A stretch of 64,000 bases of DNA, taken from the NCBI RefSeq assembly GCF_028765345.1, contig NZ_JARAJZ010000001.1, positions 124,001 to 188,000 on the forward strand, written 5' to 3'. The DNA is from Sporolactobacillus sp. CQH2019 (GTDB lineage Bacteria > Bacillota > Bacilli > Bacillales > Sporolactobacillaceae). The notes beneath the pieces are model-generated. The model did no database searches. It was given only the letters and a program-made list of their open reading frames with translations, and had not been told where the DNA came from. This document shows, in pieces, positions 17,737 to 26,128 of this stretch (its first letter is position 1; the number at the start of each line of letters is the position of its first letter). The translations under genes were made by a program, and so were the position numbers.

Positions 17737-18418
17737 GCTTCTCTTCCCCCTGTAAAATCTCTTCCATTCTATCTGAGCGCTCCTTTTCCAATCGATTAAG
17801 AGATTCCTTAAGCTGCAGCTTCAAAGATTTCGCCCTGTCTTTATCCTGCACGTTCCGTTTTTTCAACGTTTTCTCCGCCGTCCAATTGACAATCTTCCTG
17901 ACATGGCTTTCGATAAGCTGCGGCTTTTCCTCCTGATTGACCAGGCTTTCAATGATCTTCGGATCCGTTATTTCCTTGAGCAGCCGCACCGACTCGCCGA
18001 CACCGACCACCAGAACTTCATTTTCAAGGCGGATGAGCTGTACCGAACGGTTGGGACCGACGGATACGCCGCCTAAATTTTTCAGCAAACCGCCCTCACG
18101 GAATCTTCCGGTCCGTCTGGCCACAAAATGATACAAAAGATAGATGAGTCCGAGAACGACCAGCAAAGCAACGACTAATTGAAAGAAAGCGACGAACAGA
18201 TTCGTATTTCCGTTCATCGAAGCGCCCGACTGACTATTCGCAGCCGTACTGCTGCTTCCCGTACTCTTGGTCTGGGTAACCGAATGCTGCGTATTCTGCT
18301 GACTTTTATACATATCTTCGACTGTCCCGTTTCCGGAGCTCGCAGCCGAAGCATTGGCGCCGTGCCCGAGAAAAAGGGCGAGAACGACAATCACAGAGAA
18401 CAGCCATCTTTGAAACAC
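17729..18418 (-). CDS. fliO: FliO/FliZ-type flagellar assembly protein
   Basis: The FliO family (called FliZ in B. subtilis) helps assemble and stabilise the FliP ring. Features in order: an N-terminal signal-like peptide ending near ANASAAS (about residue 27), a Ser/Thr/Gln-rich external linker, one membrane segment around residues 73-97 (LFVAFFQLVVALLVVLGLIY), and a FliO cytoplasmic domain with SVGPNRSVQLIRLENEVLVVGV, then a charged Lys/Glu tail. GTG start with GAAGGTGA. Located between cheY and fliP, overlapping fliP by 8 bp. Confidence 0.9.
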   Translation of the reverse strand: MFQRWLFSVIVVLALFLGHGANASAASSGNGTVEDMYKSQQNTQHSVTQTKSTGSSSTAANSQSGASMNGNTNLFVAFFQLVVALLVVLGLIYLLYHFVARRTGRFREGGLLKNLGGVSVGPNRSVQLIRLENEVLVVGVGESVRLLKEITDPKIIESLVNQEEKPQLIESHVRKIVNWTAEKTLKKRNVQDKDRAKSLKLQLKESLNRLEKERSDRMEEILQGEEKHE

Positions 18419-18435
18419 ACTGTCACCTTCCTCAA

Positions 18436-18798
18436 TTACCCCAGAGTCTTTTTGATCGCCTCAATGACGCGGTCGGCCTGGAAGGGTTTGACGATAAAGT
18501 CTTTGGCTCCGGCCTGAATGGCATCGATCACCATCGATTGCTGACCCATTGCGGAGCACATGATGACCTTGCAGTCCGTATCGATTGACCGGATTTTTTT
18601 CAGCGCCTGAATCCCGTCAAGCTCCGGCATTGTGATGTCCAGGGTCACAAGATCCGGCCTCAGCTCCTCATATTTATCCACCGCCTCGTTCCCGTTCGCC
18701 CCCTCGCCCACGACCTCGTATCCGTTCTTTGTCAGAATATCTTTCAGCATCATTCTCATAAAAGCTGCATCGTCTACAACAAGAATGCGTCCCGCCAC
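18436..18798 (-). CDS. cheY: Chemotaxis response regulator CheY
   Basis: CheY-P binds FliM at the motor; in Bacillus this promotes counter-clockwise rotation. It is a stand-alone 120-aa receiver: acid pair VVDDAAF, phospho-acceptor Asp in LVTLDITMPELDG, switch Ser/Thr region MCSAMGQQ and Lys in FIVKPF. GTG start with GGAGGGA. Located next to fliY, whose CheC-like domain dephosphorylates CheY-P at the switch, a natural pairing. Confidence 0.97.
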   Translation of the reverse strand: MAGRILVVDDAAFMRMMLKDILTKNGYEVVGEGANGNEAVDKYEELRPDLVTLDITMPELDGIQALKKIRSIDTDCKVIMCSAMGQQSMVIDAIQAGAKDFIVKPFQADRVIEAIKKTLG

Positions 18799-18856
18799 AA
18801 AAATCCCTCCAAAAGTTTTTAAGCATGTTGTCTCTTACTCTATTGGATGAAAAGGT

Positions 18857-20080
18857 TTATAGATCTTTAATTCTATCGAAGTGATTCAGTATTTCGGTAA
18901 TCCGGATGCCAAAATTTTCATCGACGACGACGACTTCGCCTTTTGCCACATACTTTTGATTAACCAAAATGTCAATAGCTTCGCCGGCCAGCTTATCCAG
19001 CTCAATAATCGACCCCGGGCCCAATTCAAGTACTTCTTTTACGGTTTTCTGCGTATGCCCGAGTTCGACGCTGACGTCGAGCGGAATATCCATTAAGAGC
19101 TCCAGATTGCGCGGTGCTTTCTTGCCGGATAAAGGCGGTTCCTCGCCGAAATCGGAAAACTCCGCCGGCCGGACGTCTTTATGATCGGCGCCTGGATCCG
19201 GCCGTTCCGCGGAACGGCCGGATTGAGCCTTGTCGGCACTGTTTTCCCGTTCTTTCCGGGCTTCGGGATTCAGCGGAGGCGACGTCCGGACGGCCTGTTC
19301 CGCTGCCGCCGCCGTTTTTTCTTCGGAACGATTATCTGATTCTCCGCCGGCAGCCGGCTCTTCTTTTTTATTGCCTTGACCGCCGCCCGTCTCGCTCATC
19401 AGCAGGCTGACAAGCTGTTTTCCGAAGGGAATCGGAACAAGCTGCATGATATGGGAGTCGACCAACGCCCCTATCTTAAGGCTGAAGGAAATTTCAAACA
19501 TGTTCTCATCCGCCGGAATATATTCGGTTCCCTGATGGGTTTTCACATCCATTAACGTCAGTTCGGGCGGTGAAATGTCGATACGGCGATTGAAGACTGT
19601 CGACATCGCTGTGGAAGATGAGCCCATCATCTGGTTCATCGCTTCCTGGACGGCACTCATTTCCATTTCATTGATTTCGGAGGTCGGATGGGTCCCGTCC
19701 CCGCCCATCATCAGGTCGGCAATGACGCTGGCATCCTGCGTTTGGATCACGAGCATGCACGATCCCTGAAATCCCTGTGTATAGTTGACCAGTACGGACA
19801 CATGGGGAACGGGAAATTCTTCGCCGAGACTATGTCTGTTGACAATCCGGACCACAGGCGTCGTAATTTCGACTTTCTGATTCAAAATGGTGGACAGGGC
19901 GGTTGCCGCACTGCCGAAAGAGATATTGCCGATTTCGCCGAGCACGTCTTCTTCGAGCTCGGACAAATCTTCCGTTTTAGCTTCTTTAGCTTCCTTCTTC
20001 GGGGCCTCCTGCTTATCGGCACCTGACTGACGGCCGAGAAGTGCATCGATTTCTTCTTGTGAAAGTTGTCCGTCACTCAT
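18857..20080 (-). CDS. fliY: Flagellar switch protein and CheY-P phosphatase FliY
   Basis: FliY is a Firmicutes C-ring protein combining a CheC-like phosphatase with a FliN domain. The N-terminal peptide SQEEIDALL resembles FliM's CheY-P-binding end. Two phosphatase helices follow (DVLGEIGNISFGSAATAL and AVQEAMNQMMGSSSTAM), then an Ala/Glu/Pro-rich linker of about 100 residues and the C-terminal FliN domain (MDIPLDVSVELGHTQKTV). 407 aa, slightly longer than in B. subtilis because of the linker. The start overlaps fliM by 8 bp with a GAGGAGGA ribosome site. Confidence 0.96.
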   Translation of the reverse strand: MSDGQLSQEEIDALLGRQSGADKQEAPKKEAKEAKTEDLSELEEDVLGEIGNISFGSAATALSTILNQKVEITTPVVRIVNRHSLGEEFPVPHVSVLVNYTQGFQGSCMLVIQTQDASVIADLMMGGDGTHPTSEINEMEMSAVQEAMNQMMGSSSTAMSTVFNRRIDISPPELTLMDVKTHQGTEYIPADENMFEISFSLKIGALVDSHIMQLVPIPFGKQLVSLLMSETGGGQGNKKEEPAAGGESDNRSEEKTAAAAEQAVRTSPPLNPEARKERENSADKAQSGRSAERPDPGADHKDVRPAEFSDFGEEPPLSGKKAPRNLELLMDIPLDVSVELGHTQKTVKEVLELGPGSIIELDKLAGEAIDILVNQKYVAKGEVVVVDENFGIRITEILNHFDRIKDL

Positions 20081-21071
20081 TAAGGGTATCCTCCTCTATG
20101 CTGGGTTTAATGATTTGAACAGCCATTTGCTTATTCTTTTTCCCTGGCTGAGCGATAAATTTAGGAAAACCCCCGACTTCAATCACAATCGGATCCTCCA
20201 AATGCTGATTCAGCTTAATCACGTCCCCGACCTCCAACTGCAGCAGCTCTTTCACGGTAATTTTTGAACTTCCCAGACAGGCACGCATATCTACCACTGA
20301 ATTTTCAACACGTCGCCGCAGTGCATGATACTCTTCCTCTGTCGGATCATTCTTTTTTTCATTCATCCAATAGTGCATCGACAGTTTCTGGATCACCGGC
20401 TCCAGGACAACGTGAGGGATACAGAGGTTAATCATGCCGCTGGATTTGCCGATGACCGCCGACAGCGAGATGACAATAACCGTCTCGTTCGGAGAGACAA
20501 GCTGAAGAAACTGCGGATTGGTCTCGAATTCAAGCAACCTGGGATCAAGATCCTCAACGACGGAGGACCATGCCTCTTTTAAAGAAGGAAGAGATCCTTC
20601 GAACAGGCTTTTCATCAGATTGGTCTCAATTTCGGTCAGGTTCTCAATCTTGTTAATGCTGGTGCCTTCACCCCCCAGAAGGCGGTCAAGCATGGAATAG
20701 GCGACATTCGGATTAATCTCAATGATCAAGTGCCCTTCCAGCGGAGGGGCCTCGACAATATTCAGGACCGTAGTCGACGGAATCGAGCGGATAAATTCTT
20801 CATAAGGGACCTGATCCACGGAAGCCACGGATATTTGCACGTAAGTCCTCAGCTGGGCGGAAAAATAAGTAGTCAGCATTCTCGCATAATTTTCATGAAT
20901 CCGGGTCAGGCTTCTGATCTGGTCCTTCGAAAACCGCAGGGCTCTTTTAAAATCATAAATACGGACTTTAGGTTTACTTTCTGCTTTTTTCAGCTCTTCA
21001 GCATCCATCTCACCTGTTGAAATGGCTGAGAGCAGCGCATCGATTTCAGACTGCGACAATATATCGGCCAA
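20073..21071 (-). CDS. fliM: Flagellar motor switch protein FliM
   Basis: FliM links FliG to FliY/FliN and binds CheY-P to set rotation direction. The N-terminal CheY-binding peptide LSQSEIDALLSAIS is followed by FKRALRFSKDQIRSLTRIH, the middle CheC-fold domain, and a C-terminal SpoA domain (VGDVIKLNQHLEDPIVIEV). 332 aa. The start is TTG at 21071 with only a weak GAGATGAT upstream; no in-frame ATG lies between it and the conserved N-terminus, so TTG is firmly supported by homology. Confidence 0.96.
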   Translation of the reverse strand: MADILSQSEIDALLSAISTGEMDAEELKKAESKPKVRIYDFKRALRFSKDQIRSLTRIHENYARMLTTYFSAQLRTYVQISVASVDQVPYEEFIRSIPSTTVLNIVEAPPLEGHLIIEINPNVAYSMLDRLLGGEGTSINKIENLTEIETNLMKSLFEGSLPSLKEAWSSVVEDLDPRLLEFETNPQFLQLVSPNETVIVISLSAVIGKSSGMINLCIPHVVLEPVIQKLSMHYWMNEKKNDPTEEEYHALRRRVENSVVDMRACLGSSKITVKELLQLEVGDVIKLNQHLEDPIVIEVGGFPKFIAQPGKKNKQMAVQIIKPSIEEDTLNE

Positions 21072-21104
21072 TTATCGGATCATCTCTTTTCACCCTGTGA
21101 TGGC

Positions 21105-21539
21105 TTACTGAACGATTTTCTCGGTCGTATAAACATGTGTCACCGTTCCGCTCTTTAGAAAACCGTTCAGCCGGTTTCGAAGCAGGTTCTCCAGATTTGC
21201 TATTCCCTTTTGATCCTGAACGTCTGCGGGCTTCATGCCGGAAACCGTATAAATGACGGCGTTCTTTACCTCAAAAGATCGTTTGGTTAATTCGTCCTTA
21301 GCGGCACTGTTGGAAACCTGTATTTTGAAATCAACCTTAATGAAGTGATCTCCGCTAATGTTTGTTGTAATCTCTCCCGTCGTCACCGTGAGATTGTTGA
21401 CGATCTGATCAATGGTCGGATTTTTCACATCGACCTTACTCTGGGCTGTTCGATTCATCACAAAGAAAGCGGCGGCAATGCCGATAATCATCAATGCCAT
21501 GATAACAAACAACGTTCCGACTACTCTGTTTTTAAACAT
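21105..21539 (-). CDS. fliL: Flagellar basal body-associated protein FliL
   Basis: FliL surrounds the stator and helps torque generation. A single membrane segment near the N-terminus (residues 8-29, GTLFVIMALMIIGIAAAFFV) is followed by the extracytoplasmic domain with the typical DHFIKVDFKIQVS strand and the C-terminal HVYTTEKIV end. 144 aa. The ATG overlaps swrD by about 19 bp, so translation is likely coupled; the ribosome site is weak. Confidence 0.93.
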   Translation of the reverse strand: MFKNRVVGTLFVIMALMIIGIAAAFFVMNRTAQSKVDVKNPTIDQIVNNLTVTTGEITTNISGDHFIKVDFKIQVSNSAAKDELTKRSFEVKNAVIYTVSGMKPADVQDQKGIANLENLLRNRLNGFLKSGTVTHVYTTEKIVQ

Positions 21540-21754
21540 CGCATGACACTTTCTTCCGCCCGAGCCGCAGGCATCCAGGAGATTTGTTTCAGAAAACGGG
21601 TTATGCGCTGATCGACCTGATCGGCCGTTTCCCTGACAACCAGCTTCTTACCCGTTGTCAATGTGATCGTCGTGTCGGGCAGGGCCTCGACTTGTTCAAT
21701 AAGAAAAACATTTAATAGAAAAGTTTGTCCGTTAAAGCGTGTCAGCTGAATCAT
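21521..21754 (-). CDS. swrD: SwrD/FlbD-family flagellar protein
   Basis: SwrD (formerly YlzI, FlbD family) raises flagellar power in B. subtilis, probably by increasing stator function. The 77-aa protein has the family pattern: IQLTRFNGQTFLLNVFLIEQ, then ALPDTTITLTTGKKLVVRE. A TTG at 21763 is in frame, but the ATG at 21754 (MIQLTRF) matches family starts. No good ribosome site is seen. It lies between flgE and fliL, its standard position, and follows a terminator-like hairpin. Confidence 0.92.
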   Translation of the reverse strand: MIQLTRFNGQTFLLNVFLIEQVEALPDTTITLTTGKKLVVRETADQVDQRITRFLKQISWMPAARAEESVMRCLKTE

Positions 21755-21761
21755 AAGTGTC

Positions 21762-21798
21762 AAAAATTGAGCGGGGCTGCGAAGCGAGCACCCTGCTC
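21762..21798 (-). terminator. Terminator-like hairpin inside the fla/che operon, between flgE and swrD
   Basis: On the minus strand GAGCAGGG pairs with CCCCGCTC (one wobble pair, 14-base loop), followed by AATTTTTG. Shape and T-run are those of a weak intrinsic terminator. With no promoter visible downstream, partial termination or RNA processing is more likely than a full stop. Confidence 0.4.
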
Positions 21799-21812
21799 TA
21801 TCCTCCCTTCCA

Positions 21813-22595
21813 TCACTGTTTCAGATTGACAAGCGTCTGAAGAACCTGATCGGCCGTCGTAATCGTCTTGGAATTTGCCTGATAGGCCCGCTCTGCCTCA
21901 ATCAGATTCGTCATTTCATCGGTCAGGTCGACATTGGAAAGTTCGAGTGCGTCTTGCTGGATATCACCCTGGCCGTTTGTCGCCGCAGTTCCGTCGGCAG
22001 CGCCGGATGCGGCCGATTCCTGAAACAGTGAGTTGCCCACTTTATCAAGTCCTGCCGGATTCGAGAACGTAAAGAGTTCCACCCGGCCCAGCTTCACACT
22101 CGCACCGGCCGTCGTCGTTCCGACAATGTTGCCTTGTTTGTCAACCGTAAATGAGGAAAGATCCTGATAAGTATTGTGATCCTGCCCGGTCGGATCAACA
22201 GTAAGCGTCATTCCCTGTGAATTGACAAGAGCGGTTCCCGCGCTGTTCAGCTTAAAATCCCCTGCTCTTGTGTAATAGACATTGCCCGAGCCGTCGCTGA
22301 CCTGAAAATAGCCTTCGCCGTTGATGGCAAGGTCATAAGGATTGCTTGTCGGGTTGACCGTGCCGCCGGTCGTGATATTGTCGATCGAACCGGTCTGCGA
22401 GCCGAGGCCGACCTGAATCCCATTCTGGTTCGCCTGCGCTCCCTGCAGCTGCTGGCTGAAAATATCTTCAAAATTAACCCGGCCCTTCTTAAATCCCGCC
22501 GTGTCGACGTTGGCGATATTGTTGCCGATCACATCCAGATCCGTCTGAAAGTTCTTCAATCCCGAAACGCCTGCCCCTAATGAACGCAATAACAT
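21813..22595 (-). CDS. flgE: Flagellar hook protein FlgE
   Basis: This is the Bacillus-type short hook protein (once called FlgG in B. subtilis). N-terminal rod/hook signature LDVIGNNIANVDTAGFKKGR, a central domain with YFQVSDGSGNVYYTRAGDF, and a C-terminal helix AYQANSKTITTADQVLQTL that pairs with the N-terminal helix in the filament axis. The frame is open to 22634 but AAGGAGGA precedes the ATG at 22595; 260 aa versus 264 in B. subtilis. Follows flgD after 150 bp that may hold a gene remnant. Confidence 0.95.
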   Translation of the reverse strand: MLLRSLGAGVSGLKNFQTDLDVIGNNIANVDTAGFKKGRVNFEDIFSQQLQGAQANQNGIQVGLGSQTGSIDNITTGGTVNPTSNPYDLAINGEGYFQVSDGSGNVYYTRAGDFKLNSAGTALVNSQGMTLTVDPTGQDHNTYQDLSSFTVDKQGNIVGTTTAGASVKLGRVELFTFSNPAGLDKVGNSLFQESAASGAADGTAATNGQGDIQQDALELSNVDLTDEMTNLIEAERAYQANSKTITTADQVLQTLVNLKQ

Positions 22596-22675
22596 GAATG
22601 ATTCCTCCTTTTTTAATCGGCTGCTTCTATACAATCCGCAGCCTCAGCCTTTCTTAAAAAGGTACGGCCGCTTTT

Positions 22676-22745
22676 TCAATGATTGATCACAATCGTTCCG
22701 TTAACATTCGAAAAATATGCGTCTCTTTCAATCCCTGATTTCCCG
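22676..22745 (-). pseudogene. Possible remnant of a flg_new-type (TIGR02530) flagellar gene
   Basis: The 150 bp between flgD and flgE has no intact gene. Its translation gives NQGLKETHIF in one frame and RDAYFSNVNGTIVINH followed by TGA in another. Together these resemble the end of the TIGR02530 flagellar operon protein, which in other Bacillales lies exactly between flgD and flgE and ends in a KGIKES...AFIVNVKNRTVITA-like stretch. I infer a gene decayed by deletion and frameshift. The match is from memory of the family and short, so confidence is modest. Confidence 0.35.
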
Positions 22746-23201
22746 CTACGATGCCTTGCTTCCTGATGAATCACTGATTTCCGTAACCGTCGACGGATCC
22801 ACCGACTGCCCGCCGTTTGTTATATAGCTGATCTGCCCGTCTTTTAATGTTACCGATTTGACGATGTCGCTTGCAGGACCCGGCGTTGTATCGCTGCTGC
22901 CGTCATCCGCCGGCTGCCAGGTGATTTCTTTGCCGATGATCGTAGCCTGGCTGGACAGGCTGTTATTGTTTTCGACAGCTACCAATTGATTGACCGCCGT
23001 TGCCACGTTCTGTGTCTGTTCAAGAGCTGAAAACTGAGCCAACTGCGAAACCATCTGCGTATCATCCATCGGTGACGTCGGGTCCTGGTTGGTCAGCTGC
23101 GCCACGAGAAGCTTCAGAAAATCGTCCTTGTTCAGGGTACTGCTCGAGCTTGACGACACTGCCGAGGCCGAACCTGCCGCTGTTGTTGGAGATGTACTCA
23201 T
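22746..23201 (-). CDS. flgD: Flagellar hook cap protein FlgD
   Basis: FlgD caps the growing hook and is exported. The conserved N-terminal block LNKDDFLKLLVAQLTNQDP, then MDDTQMVSQLAQFSALEQTQN is unmistakable; a Ser-rich leader precedes it and the C-terminus is a short Ser-rich tail. 151 aa, typical for the truncated Firmicutes form. ATG with GGGAGGA that overlaps the end of fliK. The Ser/Gly-rich C-terminal end abuts the possible remnant described separately. Confidence 0.94.
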   Translation of the reverse strand: MSTSPTTAAGSASAVSSSSSSTLNKDDFLKLLVAQLTNQDPTSPMDDTQMVSQLAQFSALEQTQNVATAVNQLVAVENNNSLSSQATIIGKEITWQPADDGSSDTTPGPASDIVKSVTLKDGQISYITNGGQSVDPSTVTEISDSSGSKAS

Positions 23202-23204
23202 TCT

Positions 23205-24995
23205 TTAGATTCCTCCCGTCAGCCATTCCAGAAATGAATGGCCGTGATCCTCATTTTCCACCGACATCGTCTCCGCCTTTTGCCGCTGCTCCTCTTTCCG
23301 GCCGCCCGACTGGCCGCCGCCTCCCTGAAAGGACTGCTGGTTCTGAGCCGCCTGCTGAAACATAGCACTTGAAGTCTGCCCGCTTCTCACGACATCGATT
23401 TGGGTCATCGGAATCCCGCTGCCGGCAAAATTCTCCTTCAGCTGAATCAATCCCGACTCGAGCAAGTCTTTCGCAGCCTTCGTCTCGGTCGCCATCCGGG
23501 CGGCGATGCCGCCGTCTGCGTTCTTCGTCAGCGTAATAATCACCCGGCCAAGCTGTTCGGGTTTAAGCGTCATTGTCAGTGTCTGCTCCCCATTATTGTC
23601 CATGTGAAAAGACGACTTGGCCAGCCATTCCGAGACGGTCTCCGAAACCTGCCTGGGCACGGGCGTTTCCTTATCCGCCGACCCGCCGCCCTTCTGAAAA
23701 GCCATCCACAGTTCCACTTTACTCATCGGCCTGCCGAAAGCGGAGGGCTGCAGCGGGCCTGAATGCTCAGATCCGCTTTCTTTAGCGGGTGACGTGCCGG
23801 CTTCCCGGCCGCTCAATGTTAAAGATTTATTCGTTGTTTCTGCCGATATCAATTTTTTGTCTGTTATCGGATCTGCAGAAAAAGAACGGTTCTGCTTCCC
23901 GGCAGACTGGCGATGAATCAAAGCGGTCTGAACTTCCGCTGCCGCGGAATCGCTCATCCGCGCCGCCTGGAGCCCCCCATTTAATAAAGCAGATCCCATT
24001 TCTCTTGAACTCACTGCCTCCTGAATGCTTCCGGCCGACGGACCGGCCGGAAGCTCAGACGGCTGAGCAGCAGGACCAGCTGATTTCTCCGGGGAACCGG
24101 CCGCCGCAGCCGTTAATCCCTTGCCCTTCACAAAATGTTCGGTTGAGAAATTTGTCACATTTGTTTTCCGGCCGGCCGCTGCAGCGGCTTCCGTTCCTTC
24201 GGAAGCCTGCGAACCGCCTGTTTTCCGATCGCCCGGCGGCCGGGGCACAGAACTCTTTTCTGCGCCTTCAGCCGTCGCAGCCCTGACAGAAAGGACGGAG
24301 TGAAATCCGGGAGGACCGTTCGTTGCTTCCAAGCGGTCCGTTCCTTTTACCGCGGCAGCCTGCGAAAGTTTAACGGAAAGGACGGAATAAGAGGCGGCAT
24401 GCGGCTTTCCCGTTTTCGGAGAAACCGCACCCTTTGTCCCGGCCGGCTCCGCGGCTGCAGCCTGAGCACTGCCTTGATGCCGTTTGATTTTCGGCATATC
24501 CGTGCTGCTGCCGGTTCTTGATTTTTCACTTTTAACGTCGGCCGATACATCGGCGGTCGGGAGATCCGTTTCAGCCGGACCGAGCGTCGATCGCTTTTCC
24601 TGTTTTTCTTTCTTCTTTTCCGATACAGAACCCGAAGTATTCGATCGTTTTTTAGATTTCCGCACCACGGAATCCGAAATATTTGATCGTTTGCCGGATT
24701 CTTCCGCCGCGAAATTCGAAATACCCGATCGTTCATTGGATTTTTCCGCTACGGAATCCGAAGTATCTGATCGTTTGCCGGATTTTTCCGCCGGCCGGCC
24801 GGCTGACGGAAATGGGCTCTCATTGAAGGCTCCCTTCGGATCCTGCCCGTCTGCCAAAGGGTCGGCAGGCGAACGGAACCGGCTCATAATCGCTGAAAAA
24901 GAGGAATTGGCCATTTGTTTTTCAGAATTTTTTTTGAGCGGGCTCACCGTGCCGGAAACGGTTGAAACCGGGACAGTTACCTGATTCATGGTCAT
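23205..24995 (-). CDS. fliK: Flagellar hook-length control protein FliK
   Basis: FliK is exported during hook growth and its C-terminal domain switches FlhB specificity. The C-terminal domain is clear (TMTLKPEQLGRVIITLTK, then LLESGLIQLKENF). The rest is low-complexity Ser/Ala/Pro/Lys-rich, as expected for a molecular ruler, and contains four tandem 14-residue repeats near the N-terminus. The frame is open to 25013, but AAAGGAGGTGAT precedes the ATG at 24995, giving 596 aa, longer than the roughly 490 aa of B. subtilis. The gene ends 3 bp before flgD. Confidence 0.93.
   Translation of the reverse strand: MTMNQVTVPVSTVSGTVSPLKKNSEKQMANSSFSAIMSRFRSPADPLADGQDPKGAFNESPFPSAGRPAEKSGKRSDTSDSVAEKSNERSGISNFAAEESGKRSNISDSVVRKSKKRSNTSGSVSEKKKEKQEKRSTLGPAETDLPTADVSADVKSEKSRTGSSTDMPKIKRHQGSAQAAAAEPAGTKGAVSPKTGKPHAASYSVLSVKLSQAAAVKGTDRLEATNGPPGFHSVLSVRAATAEGAEKSSVPRPPGDRKTGGSQASEGTEAAAAAGRKTNVTNFSTEHFVKGKGLTAAAAGSPEKSAGPAAQPSELPAGPSAGSIQEAVSSREMGSALLNGGLQAARMSDSAAAEVQTALIHRQSAGKQNRSFSADPITDKKLISAETTNKSLTLSGREAGTSPAKESGSEHSGPLQPSAFGRPMSKVELWMAFQKGGGSADKETPVPRQVSETVSEWLAKSSFHMDNNGEQTLTMTLKPEQLGRVIITLTKNADGGIAARMATETKAAKDLLESGLIQLKENFAGSGIPMTQIDVVRSGQTSSAMFQQAAQNQQSFQGGGGQSGGRKEEQRQKAETMSVENEDHGHSFLEWLTGGI
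24628..24795 (-). repeat. Four tandem 42-bp repeats inside fliK
   Basis: Units 24628-24669, 24670-24711, 24712-24753 and 24754-24795 each encode 14 residues of the form ESGKRSNISDSVVR. They differ by several substitutions but keep period and frame, so the array could expand or contract without breaking FliK. Confidence 0.85.
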
Positions 24996-25047
24996 GCTAT
25001 CACCTCCTTTCAAATCAAAGCGTGTTACGGTCCTGCCCCTTCCTGTT

Positions 25048-25686
25048 TTACGGGTAAGTGCCGCTCGATGCGGAAGTCGACACGGAGCTTGAGCCCGTCC
25101 CGCTTGTACTCGCTGCCGCGGGCTGTGCCTGAAGCAGCGGGGTCAGCGCCGCTGCTTTGTCCGCCGGCATGTTCTGCAGGATTGACGCTTTGGTTTTGTC
25201 GTCCAGCATGTTTATGTATTCTGCCGCCTGCTTGGTCGGCAGTTTTTCAAAAATAGCCGCCGCCTTTGCTGGATCCATATTTCGATAGGTTTGTGCATAG
25301 ACGGCATCTCTTGCCGTCTGTGCCTGGCTCGCAGACGCGCTGCTCTTCTGACTGGCCGCCGCCTGCGCCTGCTGCAGCTGCGTGTTCAGCTGGGAAATCT
25401 GGTCCGATTTGCTTGTGTTATCGCTCTGCAGCTGTTTGATGGTTGACTGTTGCGCAGCGATCTGCTGCTTCAGGGTTGTTATCTGGTTCGAAGACGTCCC
25501 TCCGAAAGTCTGCGCAGCATTGTTCCCGAACAGGAGGCCCTTGACTTCGACAATCGGATTTAATCCGGCCAGTTTCAGAAGCATACCAACCAATAAAAGC
25601 AGAAAAACAATAGGAACGAGAACAGCAAGAAGAATTTTTAATAAACGCGAGCCGAAACCGCTCTTTTTCTCCTCCATTTTGCTCAT
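25048..25686 (-). CDS. ylxF: YlxF, MotE/MgtE-N-like flagellar operon protein
   Basis: The protein has a basic N-terminus, one membrane segment (about residues 17-40, ILLAVLVPIVFLLLLVGMLL), a Gln-rich coiled coil (QITTLKQQIAAQQSTIKQ), and a C-terminal MgtE-N-like helical domain (YRNMDPAKAAAIFEKLPTKQAA), then a Ser-rich tail. This layout is that of YlxF and the MotE family, thought to act as a chaperone or stator-related factor; the exact role here is inferred. 212 aa. An in-frame ATG three codons later is also possible. Lies between fliJ and fliK, as in Bacillus. Confidence 0.88.
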   Translation of the reverse strand: MSKMEEKKSGFGSRLLKILLAVLVPIVFLLLLVGMLLKLAGLNPIVEVKGLLFGNNAAQTFGGTSSNQITTLKQQIAAQQSTIKQLQSDNTSKSDQISQLNTQLQQAQAAASQKSSASASQAQTARDAVYAQTYRNMDPAKAAAIFEKLPTKQAAEYINMLDDKTKASILQNMPADKAAALTPLLQAQPAAASTSGTGSSSVSTSASSGTYP

Positions 25687-25690
25687 CCCT

Positions 25691-26128
25691 TCAGCCGTTA
25701 TTTGCAGAATGAAGTGCAGCTACCTCATCCAGCATTTTCGTTTCTTTTTTTCGTGCGTCGCTGTGATTCATAAACATCTGTTTTTGTTTTATTTTCTCGT
25801 ATTTTTTCACCTCGATCGCTTTTCTCAGCAAAACGGCCTTGAATTGTTCCAGTTGATTCTTTGCCCGTTCATACTGCACGGTCTGTTCGTCGATCAGGCG
25901 TTCCGTTTTTTCCACATCGTAAATCTGGCTTTTTACCAAATCAATGGTAATCGACTGCTTCATTTTGTCCTGAAGATTTTTCTGAATGGATTTCTTCTCT
26001 TCGATCAAATCCAGGAGTCCGTGGGCCAGCTGTTCGAAATGGTCAAAAAGCAATCGATACTGTACTTCCAGAGTCTTCTTTTCGCTTTCCGCTATTTTCA
26101 TCACACGTTCAAAACGAAAATCATGCAC
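25691..26128 (-). CDS. fliJ: Flagellar export protein FliJ
   Basis: FliJ is a coiled-coil subunit that sits in the FliI ATPase ring like the stalk of F-ATPase and contacts FlhA. The 145-aa sequence is almost all helix with heptad patterns (FRFERVMKIAESEKKTLEVQ at the start). GTG start with GAGGAG, overlapping the fliI stop by 8 bp, so the partners are coupled. Confidence 0.92.
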   Translation of the reverse strand: MHDFRFERVMKIAESEKKTLEVQYRLLFDHFEQLAHGLLDLIEEKKSIQKNLQDKMKQSITIDLVKSQIYDVEKTERLIDEQTVQYERAKNQLEQFKAVLLRKAIEVKKYEKIKQKQMFMNHSDARKKETKMLDEVAALHSANNG

